Shown: one piece after another, positions 1 through 6,500 of the stretch
How the letters are laid out: the number at the start of each line of letters is the position of its first letter
Numbering within the stretch: the first letter of the stretch is position 1
Source: Phycisphaerales bacterium UBA1926
GTDB taxonomy: Bacteria > Planctomycetota > Phycisphaerae > Phycisphaerales > UBA1924
NCBI GenBank assembly: GCA_002337215.1
Contig: DDFO01000039.1
Location: forward strand, 633-12,824
Direction of reading: 5' to 3'
DNA: 12,192 nucleotides
Made by a program: the position numbers and the translations under genes
Notes under the pieces: generated by a model
The model's database searches: none
Told to the model about the DNA's origin: nothing
Seen by the model: the letters and a program-made list of their open reading frames with translations, nothing else

Positions 1-109
1 GCGGGCACCGCCCATCCACAAACCGCAGCACCGATCCATCATCGAGCGCAACGCCCAGATGACCCTTGCAGCACTGCCCCCCGCAAGGGATGCACGGCAG
101 CTCTACCAA
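1..109 (-). CDS. Partial cysteine-rich protein, possible CxxCxxCC-type metal-chelating protein (5' end only)
   Basis: An open minus-strand frame runs off the left edge of the window. Reading from a TTG at 109 it gives about 36 residues, beginning MVELPCIPCGGQCCKG and ending in VDGRCP. The Cys-x2-Cys-Gly-Gly-x-Cys-Cys cluster (Cys 6, 9, 13 and 14, with another at 35) close to the N terminus resembles the YkgJ / CxxCxxCC family of putative zinc- or iron-chelating proteins, although the usual spacing there is Cys-x2-Cys-x2-Cys-Cys. The start is uncertain: there is no clear Shine-Dalgarno sequence, and the frame stays open upstream to about position 288, adding further cysteines (CDRCRAGCCYARGYALRC). 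The gene would be divergent from the lipoprotein gene at 328. Only the first part is visible, so the family call is tentative and a chance ORF is possible. Confidence 0.4.
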   Translation of the reverse strand, partial: MVELPCIPCGGQCCKGHLGVALDDGSVLRFVDGRCP

Positions 110-257
110 CGCCGCCCCACAGACTCGGCCTGCGCGAGAACCAGTCTCGTCGATCGGGATCGAATGAACCGCCCACCGGGCACAGCGCAACGCATAGCCA
201 CGAGCGTAGCAACACCCCGCCCGGCACCGGTCGCAAATCGCCCCAGGCCGCCCATCA

Positions 258-287
258 TTCCGGCCCGGCGCCCCGGCCGGGTACAGT
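258..287 (+). promoter_or_regulatory. Candidate promoter for the lipoprotein gene
   Basis: TACAGT at 282-287 is a fair -10 hexamer, about 40 bases before the ATG at 328. TTCCGG at 258-263 lies 18 bases upstream in the -35 position but matches the TTGACA consensus only weakly. This is assigned by eye from hexamer similarity and spacing. Confidence 0.25.
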
Positions 288-327
288 CAATCAGCCCAAG
301 CCAGCCGCACACCCCGGAGAGCAACGC

Positions 328-741
328 ATGCGCACCCAACGAACCCTCGGCCTGCTCGCCCTCGCCGCCCTGCTCATCCTCCTCCCCGCGTGCAACACCT
401 CGCGCTACGGCCAACTCCGCGCCCGCTCCGCCGACGTCAAGAACGCCCTCGAGGCCGAGCGAGACCAAGTCCTCAGCGCCGCCGAGCCCAACGCCCGCCA
501 GCGCCTCGACCACCTGACCTCGCTCCGCTACACCCTCACCGCCGCCGACCTGGGCCTCGCCGCCACCCGTCGCGTCCTCCCGGAGCGCGACCGCCCCCTC
601 GCCTACGACACGCTCGAGCAGGCCTACGACACCATCGAGTGGAACATCCCACTCCTCCCGGGCGAGGGCACCCGTCCGATGCCCGTCGGCTTCACCGGAG
701 CCGGCTTCGACATCAACCAGTTCCTGTCGCCGCCGCAATGA
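328..741 (+). CDS. Small lipoprotein of unknown function
   Basis: This 137-residue protein begins with a lipoprotein signal peptide: a short basic start (MRTQR), a leucine/alanine-rich core, and a lipobox LLPAC that makes Cys 22 the likely lipidated residue. The mature part opens with a charged, probably helical stretch (roughly residues 30-95, rich in Arg, Glu, Ala and Leu). It ends with a proline/glycine-rich tail around PLLPGEGTRPMPVG and a terminal INQFLSPPQ. I recognise no family. The start is supported by GGAG at 316-319, eight bases before the ATG, and by the signal peptide beginning directly at this Met. It appears monocistronic: the next gene starts 120 bases later behind its own possible promoter. 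Likely location is the periplasmic face of the inner membrane or the outer membrane; its function is unknown. Confidence 0.8.
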   Translation: MRTQRTLGLLALAALLILLPACNTSRYGQLRARSADVKNALEAERDQVLSAAEPNARQRLDHLTSLRYTLTAADLGLAATRRVLPERDRPLAYDTLEQAYDTIEWNIPLLPGEGTRPMPVGFTGAGFDINQFLSPPQ

Positions 742-759
742 GAACCTGGATACACCGCG

Positions 760-789
760 TTCCGAGCGACGGGCACGGGCCCATAGAAT
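760..789 (+). promoter_or_regulatory. Candidate promoter for the dockerin-protein gene
   Basis: TAGAAT at 784-789 sits in a locally AT-rich patch (atagaataaa) and matches the -10 consensus at five of six positions. TTCCGA at 760-765, with an 18-base spacer, is a weak -35. The arrangement resembles the candidate ahead of the gene at 328. It would give a leader of roughly 65 bases before the ATG at 862. Confidence 0.3.
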
Positions 790-861
790 AAAGGTGGACC
801 GTGCCGCTCATCCGGCCAATTCGACGCGGCCGGGCAGGCGCAGTCGGAGGGAGTGTGCGTA

Positions 862-1710
862 ATGCGACCGAGAAGGTGTCCTGAATTGAGCAACTGTGTT
901 CTTGCCGCGGCGGCGTTGTTGGCCCCGTCGTCTGCCGCAGCGCAGACTTGGGATCTGACGGCCGACTGGAGTGTGACCCAGAACCCCAACGGCGTCTGGT
1001 CCTACAACGGCGCCGGCGGCGTGCCGATCGCGACCTTGATCGCGGATTACGACACGGGCTCCCAGGCCTTCGGCACACCGCAGCCCGCGTGGGCCGCCGC
1101 ACCGTTCCCACAGAACAACCATGTGCCCGTCTGGTTCAAGCGTGTGAGCGACACCTGCGGGTTCGATATCCCGATCGGCTCGGTCGGCATGCACGGCAAC
1201 GAGGCGGACGATCCATCGGTCTGGATCGGCACCACATGGACGAGCCCCGTCGACGAGGCGGTCGATCTCGCCGGCGTGCTGTGGTACGCCCACACCGGCA
1301 TCGCACGGAACGCGGACTGGCGAATCCGTGTGAACGACGCGGTGATGACTGGCGGCAATGTTGCGTGGGACGACGGCTCGTCGTCCGCGAACCCGACGCC
1401 GCTCGCGAACGGTAGCGGTGGTGCACCCGCGATCGACTCGATCCCGGTCGACCCGGGCGATGTGATCACCCTCGAGTTCAAGAGCAGCAACACCTTCGCC
1501 TGCGTCATCGGCATCGGGTTGACGATCACTGTTGATCCGTGCTACGCCGACCTGAACGAAGACGATGTGCTCGACCTGAGCGATGTGGCCGCATTTGTCG
1601 GCGCGTTCACAACGGGGCTGCCCGCGGCGGATATCGCCGAGCCGTTCGGGGTCTACGACCTCGCGGATGTCACGCTGTTCATCGAGGAATTCCTCGCGGG
1701 CTGCCCGTGA
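862..1710 (+). CDS. Exported protein with C-terminal GC-type dockerin domain
   Basis: The product (282 residues from the ATG at 862) has a signal peptide ending in APSSAAAQ, so the mature chain probably begins near QTWDL. The body (about residues 25-225) is rich in Trp, Gly, Asn and Asp and looks like a secreted beta-sandwich: it has the NPNGVWSYN stretch common in planctomycete surface proteins and a late VDPGDVITLEF strand motif. The last 60 residues form a GC-type dockerin: a calcium-loop-like repeat DLNEDDVLDLSDVAAFV, a second repeat DIAEPFGVYDLADVTLF lacking several Asp/Asn ligands, and the terminal LAGCP. In this family the domain is thought to act as a C-terminal surface-attachment or sorting module. 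GTG at 853 is also in frame, but only two bases separate it from GGAGG (846-850); the ATG at 862 lies 11 bases from that site and starts the signal peptide cleanly, so I prefer it. The ligand or substrate of the body domain is unknown. Confidence 0.85.
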   Translation: MRPRRCPELSNCVLAAAALLAPSSAAAQTWDLTADWSVTQNPNGVWSYNGAGGVPIATLIADYDTGSQAFGTPQPAWAAAPFPQNNHVPVWFKRVSDTCGFDIPIGSVGMHGNEADDPSVWIGTTWTSPVDEAVDLAGVLWYAHTGIARNADWRIRVNDAVMTGGNVAWDDGSSSANPTPLANGSGGAPAIDSIPVDPGDVITLEFKSSNTFACVIGIGLTITVDPCYADLNEDDVLDLSDVAAFVGAFTTGLPAADIAEPFGVYDLADVTLFIEEFLAGCP

Positions 1711-1741
1711 GTTGACGCGCCGCGTCGGAACACGAACCGGC

Positions 1742-1779
1742 AAAAAGAACGACGCCCCCGGGCCAGGCCGAGGGCGTCG
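1742..1779 (-). terminator. Intrinsic terminator of the PEP-CTERM gene
   Basis: An inverted repeat GACGCCC (1751-1757) / GGGCGTC (1772-1778) continues inward, after one mismatch, as CGG/CCG around a loop GCCAGG, and an outer C-G pair closes it at 1750/1779. On the minus strand the stem is followed by GTTCTTTTTG, giving the T-run at 1742-1746. It lies 43 bases after the stop of the minus-strand gene at 1823. The plus-strand side has no T-run, so it is oriented for the minus strand although it sits between two convergent genes. Confidence 0.75.
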
Positions 1780-1822
1780 CAAGATCGCATAAAAATGTCG
1801 AACCATCGGTCAGGCGCTGAGA

Positions 1823-2476
1823 TCAGCGACGACGACGCGAGGCGACCATGCCGCCCAAGCCGAGCAGCGCGAACGCGCCCGGGGCGGGGACTTCGGTGCC
1901 GGTGATGCCGAAGTTGAAGTTGTTTCCGCCGCCGGCGTCCTCGGCGAGGGCATCGCCCACGGCCGCGACGCCGTCACTGAGGAACCACTGGCCGTTGCCG
2001 TTCACGAAGCCGCCGGTGTCGATCGACATCTGGACGAAGCCACCCGCGGCCGCTTCGATACCGCCGCCGATCGTGATGGTCCAGATAAAGTTGCCAGCCT
2101 GCGACAGCGCGACGCCGAAGCCGTCGACGAAGTTGCCGCCGGCGTCGAAGAAGTCAAAGAACACGGTCTCGCCGGCGACGTCCACGCCGCCGACGAACGT
2201 GAACTCGTCCATGGCGATGTTGTTGGTCGCGACCGACTGGTAGTCGGCAACGCCGAGGGGGTTGACGTTGGAGGCGGGGAAGGCAACGTAGCCGCCGGGG
2301 CCCGCGGCGATGTTGTCGTACTGGGTCGGGGCGACGCCGCCGCGGTTCTGGGCGCCGATTTCGATGCCGGTCGCGGTGAACGTCTGGTAGCCCGAGCGGT
2401 CAACGTTCTCGAGGTTGATGTCGGCGCTGGCGATCCCGGCGGCGGCCACGAGCATGGCGATAGCGGTCTTGGTCAT
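1823..2476 (-). CDS. PEP-CTERM-like sorted exported protein
   Basis: This 217-residue protein has a signal peptide (MTKTAIAMLVAAAGIASA, probable cut before Asp 19) and a C-terminal tripartite sorting signal: VPAPG at about residues 196-200, a hydrophobic segment AFALLGLGGMVA, then Ser and four arginines. This is the planctomycete form of the PEP-CTERM signal, normally processed by an exosortase and tied to surface anchoring or export with exopolysaccharide. The middle is a Gly/Asn/Phe-rich, low-Cys beta-type domain (examples: TVFFDFFDAGGNFVDGFG, GGGNNFNFGITG) that I cannot assign to a family. The frame is open 47 codons further upstream, but the Met at 2476 is chosen because AGGAG (2483-2487) lies six bases before it and the signal peptide starts there. 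It is convergent with the dockerin gene and followed by a clear terminator. No exosortase gene is in this window. Confidence 0.88.
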   Translation of the reverse strand: MTKTAIAMLVAAAGIASADINLENVDRSGYQTFTATGIEIGAQNRGGVAPTQYDNIAAGPGGYVAFPASNVNPLGVADYQSVATNNIAMDEFTFVGGVDVAGETVFFDFFDAGGNFVDGFGVALSQAGNFIWTITIGGGIEAAAGGFVQMSIDTGGFVNGNGQWFLSDGVAAVGDALAEDAGGGNNFNFGITGTEVPAPGAFALLGLGGMVASRRRR

Positions 2477-2482
2477 GTCTCT

Positions 2483-2487
2483 CTCCT
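2483..2487 (-). promoter_or_regulatory. Shine-Dalgarno site deciding the PEP-CTERM gene start
   Basis: On the minus strand this reads AGGAG, six bases before the ATG at 2476. It supports that start over the longer open frame beginning at 2617, whose N-terminal extension does not look like a signal peptide. Confidence 0.75.
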
Positions 2488-2494
2488 GGTGTCT

Positions 2495-2595
2495 CCGGCG
2501 AGATCGCCGGTCGTGGGGTCCCGCGTGAGTTGCGGGTGTAAACACAGCACCCCCGTAAGAGGGTTCGTACGCGGAAGATAGCCGGTTCCCACCGG
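2495..2595 (-). promoter_or_regulatory. Hairpin-rich 5' leader of the PEP-CTERM gene
   Basis: Several short GC-rich inverted repeats are packed into this untranslated stretch. CCGGCG (2495-2500) pairs with CGCCGG (2505-2510) around a four-base loop, just upstream of the Shine-Dalgarno. CCCGC (2520-2524) pairs with GCGGG (2532-2536). GGGTG (2534-2538) can alternatively pair with CACCC (2549-2553). CCGGT (2582-2586) pairs with ACCGG (2591-2595). The second and third share bases and would be mutually exclusive. I recognise no known riboswitch; the leader may simply stabilise the mRNA. Confidence 0.3.
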
Positions 2596-2645
2596 GGAGT
2601 GCACCGAATTTGATCAAAAAATTCTGAAATCGGTGGGCAGAATCG

Positions 2646-2673
2646 ATTATGCAGCTTTGTTTGGTCTGCTGAA
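2646..2673 (-). promoter_or_regulatory. Candidate promoter for the PEP-CTERM gene, in an AT-rich patch
   Basis: On the minus strand CATAAT (2651-2646) matches the -10 consensus at five of six positions, and TTCAGC (2673-2668) lies 16 bases upstream as a weak -35. The region 2604-2665 is conspicuously AT-rich for this genome. A perfect 10-base palindrome TTTGATCAAA at 2609-2618 lies just downstream of the predicted start point, where an operator could sit. If the call is right, the leader is about 160 bases. Confidence 0.3.
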
Positions 2674-2692
2674 GGGTGTGTCTGCACCGATA

Positions 2693-2712
2693 ACCCCGGT
2701 GTTTGCCGGAGT
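2693..2712 (-). terminator. Possible weak terminator after the 235-residue gene
   Basis: On the minus strand ACTCCGG pairs with CCGGGGT (one G-T wobble) around a six-base loop CAAACA, followed by TTAT. It starts 35 bases after the stop codon at 2748. The T-run is short, so termination here is uncertain. Confidence 0.35.
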
Positions 2713-2747
2713 CGGTCGGTGTCAGCGTTCGAAATGTTGCGGCTCGC

Positions 2748-3455
2748 TCAGCTGCTGCCGCCCCGCATGCGATCCAGGCTTGCGGGGAACGGGAACGTGC
2801 CGAACACGCCCGTTTGGCCGACGGACCACATCTGCAGACTTGGGTAGACGTCGCCCCGGAATCCCGCGTCGTACATGGTCCTCAGCACGGTCTCGAAGCT
2901 GGGCTCGTAGCCGTCGTCATCGATCAGCCGATTGGATGCGGCACCGAGGAACGAGACCGATGCCACCGGCTTGCGGTCCGGCCTGCCCTGGAGCATCTTG
3001 GTGACGGTGTGGAACCCTCGGGCGAGGTTCGGGATGGTGAAGTGGTTCTGGCCGTGCGGACGGAGGATCGCGAGGATGGTGAGCGAGTCGAGGTCATACT
3101 TAAGGATGAAGGGCTCGCGGTCGTGGGCGGCGTGGACGGTGACCGACTGCTGGAACATGCGGGCGTAGCTGGTCACCGATTGTTCGGACCACTGGCTGGT
3201 GGTCACGAGGTTCACCAGCTGGGCGATGATGCCGTGCGCGTTGTCTTCGTCATTGACGGCGCAGACCACCGATCGGTATCGGCCGTCGATGACGTCGCGC
3301 AGCATGTCGTGGCCCCACATGATGCGGACGCGGTCACCCGCCTCGACACGCGATGTCGCGCCGGGCAGCAGATGGATGCAGTCCGATTGCTCGGGGATCT
3401 TGACCAGATCGTCGGCGTCGTCGTCGTAAAGATGGGGGATGGTGAAGGTGCTCAT
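2748..3455 (-). CDS. Conserved-looking hypothetical protein, 235 residues
   Basis: I do not recognise this protein. It begins MSTFTIPHLYDDDADDLVKI with no signal peptide or membrane segment, so it is probably cytoplasmic. Composition is mixed alpha/beta with a normal hydrophobic core. Visible features are an acidic patch near the N terminus (YDDDADD, residues 10-16), a GDRVRIMWGHDM segment (about 40-51), paired histidines and acidic residues (VHAAHDREPF, about 107-116), and a tail ending FPFPASLDRMRGGSS. It carries the strongest ribosome binding site in the window: AAAGGAGG (3461-3468) five bases before the ATG, suggesting high expression. The start codon is 45 bases after the stop of the beta-propeller gene on the same strand, so the two are probably co-transcribed, although the strong Shine-Dalgarno would let it be translated independently. 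A role cannot be inferred. Confidence 0.8.
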   Translation of the reverse strand: MSTFTIPHLYDDDADDLVKIPEQSDCIHLLPGATSRVEAGDRVRIMWGHDMLRDVIDGRYRSVVCAVNDEDNAHGIIAQLVNLVTTSQWSEQSVTSYARMFQQSVTVHAAHDREPFILKYDLDSLTILAILRPHGQNHFTIPNLARGFHTVTKMLQGRPDRKPVASVSFLGAASNRLIDDDGYEPSFETVLRTMYDAGFRGDVYPSLQMWSVGQTGVFGTFPFPASLDRMRGGSS

Positions 3456-3460
3456 GCCGG

Positions 3461-3468
3461 CCTCCTTT
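3461..3468 (-). promoter_or_regulatory. Near-perfect Shine-Dalgarno of the 235-residue gene
   Basis: The minus strand reads AAAGGAGG, followed by five bases and the ATG at 3455. It is the closest match to the anti-Shine-Dalgarno sequence in this window and fixes the start. Confidence 0.8.
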
Positions 3469-3500
3469 GGAGAAATCGGATCTCTTAGGAGTGTATCGGC

Positions 3501-6500
3501 TCAGGGGGTTTCAGCGCTCGGTTTATCGCGTGTTGATGCGTTCGATTGGTCGGATTCTTCGATCGGCAGGCGGACGACGGCGGTGAGGTCACCGGCGTTG
3601 ATGAGCAGGCGGCCGTCGATTCCCTGCATATCGGTCGGGTCGCCGAACAGGCGGACGACGGTCTCCTGGGCGATGCGGGCGGATTCATGGGTGAGCAGGT
3701 TGATGGCGAATCGGGTACCCCCGATGCCGAACCGGCCTCGTTCGATTTTGAGGACGGCGATGGTGTCCTCGGCGACGACCGCCGGCAGGAGTCGGGCGGG
3801 TTGGCTGAAGGCGTCGAGGCCTTTGAGTTCGCCGTCGTTGGCGAAGACACAGACGCCGTCGGCGGCGGCGAGGATGAGGCGGGAGGGGGTCTTGCGGACG
3901 ACGATGCGGTCGGTTGTGTCGATGCGGCCGCGGGTCTCGAGGGGGGTGTCGGCGAGGCGGCCCGATGCGGTATCGATCTGCCAGAGCGCGTCGTCGTCGG
4001 CGCGGACGAGCAGGGTCGCGCCGTTGAGCCAGGCTTCCCGGGTCTCGAAGAGGGGTTCGTTGCTGATCTCCCAGTTGAGCCCGGCGTTGAAGGGTGAATA
4101 GGAGATCACGCGTTCGCGGAGACCCGCGACGACGTCGCCCGACTCGGTAACGCGGACCCAGCGTGGCGGCGACTGGAGTTGATCGTCTGTGTTGATGTTC
4201 TCGCCGGACCTTGGGTCGAGCGTGAGGAGCGCGGGCCCCGGGTTGCCCTCGGCGTCGGGGCCTTCGCCCACGAGGGCGAGCACGCCTGCGGCGAGATCGG
4301 CGTCGTGGACCTGGGTGATCGGGAGGTAGCGGGCCCAGAGTTCGCGGCCCGTGGCGGCGTCGAGGGCGACGGCGCGGCCGGCGCGTTCGATGAAGACGAG
4401 TGTGCGGGCGCCCGTTGCGATCAGGATCTCCGAGCCCCTGACCCGTCCGGCGAGGGGGTCGAGGAATCGGTCGGCGGCGTCGAGGCGGGCGGCGTTCTGC
4501 TCGTCTGCGTCGACCTCGATCTGATCGACGAGGTCGGCCCAGGCGCGGCTGGTCCAGAGGGGCTTGCCGTCGGCGAGGTCGGTGCGTTCGAGCCAGCCTC
4601 CGGTCTGATCGGGCCAGAAGATCCACGCGGAGACTTCATCGGTGCGGAGGAGAAGCGGGTCACGATCGATCTCGCGGGTCCAGACCGGGGCGAGTGTGCC
4701 GTCTTCGGCGGGGGCGTGCCATGCGAGGGTTCCGCCCTGCTTCGCGACGATGAGGGTGCCGTCGTAGCGGGCGCGGGCGACGCCGCGGGGCTCGGGTCGG
4801 GCGAGCGGGCGGAGCGGGTATCCCTGGATGAGTTGGGGCTCGGGCTCCGGGAGGACATCGGGTCCGAGCCTTGGGCCTGTGCGGCGGGCGGCGAGACGGC
4901 TGGTGATGGTGTCGAAGAGGGAGTCGGCGTCGACGGGGCCCTGGTCGTCGCGGAGGAGGAGGCCCGCGTGGGTCTCGTTGAACTCGGCGAGGAGCGACGC
5001 GGCTTCCTCGATCCGGCTCGCGTCTGCGAGGGCGGCGATCTGGAGCCCGAAGGCGCGTCCCAGGAGTTGGTCGTCGATGGGGACGCCGGCCCGTTCGAGT
5101 CGGCGGACGGATTCGAGTGCGCCGTTGCCGGCGATCAGGGCGTCTCGGTCGAGGCCCGCGGCGCGGAGCGACTTGGCCTGGGCGATGCGGCCGCGGGCGG
5201 CGGCGGTCGCGATGGGGTATTCGCGGGCAAGTTGTTCGTAGGCGTCGGGGTCCTGGAGCGTGGGGGAGGCTTCGAGGGCGGCGAGTTTCGCGTCGGCTTC
5301 GGCGGCGTAGGGCTGGTAGATCCCGGGGCCGTTCTTCTCGGCGACGCGGATGAGGCGCCGGGTCGCTTCGATCTGGGCACGGATGTTGAGGCGCTGGCCG
5401 CGCCAGGGGGTGGCGGAGAGGACTTCGTCGGCAAGGATGCGTTGGTAGGTGCGTGCGGCGTCGGCGGGGCGGGCGGTCTGCTCGGCCTGCCGCCCCTCGG
5501 CGAGGAGGTGGGCGACGCGCTGGGCGGGGGTGTTGGCGAGACGATCGAGGCGGTTGATGAGTTCCGCGGTCTGTTGGGCGGAGAGGGGCGGGAGCGTGCC
5601 GGGCTCGGTGATCGCGGCCGGGGTGTCTGCGGCTGGTGTGCGGGCTTGTTCGAGCGCTTCGCGTTCGTTGTGGGCCTGGTTGACGATCTCGAGGACCGAA
5701 TCGAAGAGGCGGCGGTTGAAGGCGTTGGCGGTCTGGGTCTGGGGCGATTGGTCGCGGGACTCGCGGATCGCGGTGATTGCACGGTCGATCGCGGGGACGA
5801 TCTGCTCGGTGCGGCCTGCGCGGTAGGCGAGTTCGGCGAAGGAGACGGTGTGCTCGGGATTGCTGGGTTCGGCCTCGGCCCGTGCGTTGAGGATCTCGGC
5901 GGCGGTTTCCCAGGCGAGATAGGTGCGCAGGCGGGTGTCGTCGGCGGCGAGGAGCTGACCGTCGGCGAGGTCGATGTTGCCGGCGTGGTCGAGGGGGATG
6001 AAGGCGATCGCGTTGTCGCCCTGGCGGACGCGGAGGACGCCCGATTCGACGGGGATGAAGAGGTTGTCGGCGGTCGCGACGACGCGGCCGACCGCGGGGG
6101 CGCGGGAGCCTGGGATGACGAACGGCTGCGCGGCGGTTGTGTTGAGGTTGGTGGGGTCGAGGAAGGTGACGCGGGTCGGGTCGGCGACGGCGAGGGTGTT
6201 TGGCAGCGGGAGGAGATAGGTGTGGACGCCCTGCGTGGGTGTCGGGCGGGACTGCTCGATCGCGCCGGTGTCGCGGTTGATGGCGAGCAGGGCGGTGCGG
6301 TCGGGGTTGACGAGGGCGACGCGGTTGCCGGGGAGTGCGACGGGCGCGTGGATGGCCCACGGGCGGTTCTGGTTGTCGTCGGCCGAGAGGGCTGGGAGGC
6401 GGCGGATCCAGACCGGGTTTCCTGAGGTCGCGTCGATCGCGGCGATGAGTCCGATCTCGTCGGTGAGGTAGGCGACGGATCCGACGACGGTGATGGCCTG

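Noticed and set aside
39..236. 65-residue minus-strand ORF at the left edge
   Set aside because: It overlaps the cysteine-rich frame in another phase and has no family motif or start signal; the alternative frame is the more protein-like of the two.
170..250. Possible tRNA or small RNA in the left intergenic region
   Set aside because: A T-loop-like GGTTCATTCGATCC string on the minus strand attracted attention, but no acceptor, D or anticodon stem can be formed around it.
808..1806. 332-residue minus-strand open frame opposite the dockerin gene
   Set aside because: Arg/Val/Asp-rich shadow; the plus-strand gene has a signal peptide, a ribosome binding site and a dockerin tail. The frame also overlaps the terminator of the PEP-CTERM gene.
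2477..2617. 47-residue N-terminal extension of the PEP-CTERM protein
   Set aside because: The extension is Arg/His-rich, reads through the structured leader, and would bury the signal peptide. AGGAG lies six bases before the Met at 2476.
4179..6425. 748-residue plus-strand open frame antisense to the propeller gene
   Set aside because: It is a product of strong GC bias at codon third positions of the minus-strand gene. The translation is Gly/Val/Glu/Asp-rich without domains or a start signal, while the minus frame has a signal peptide and repeated PQQ motifs.
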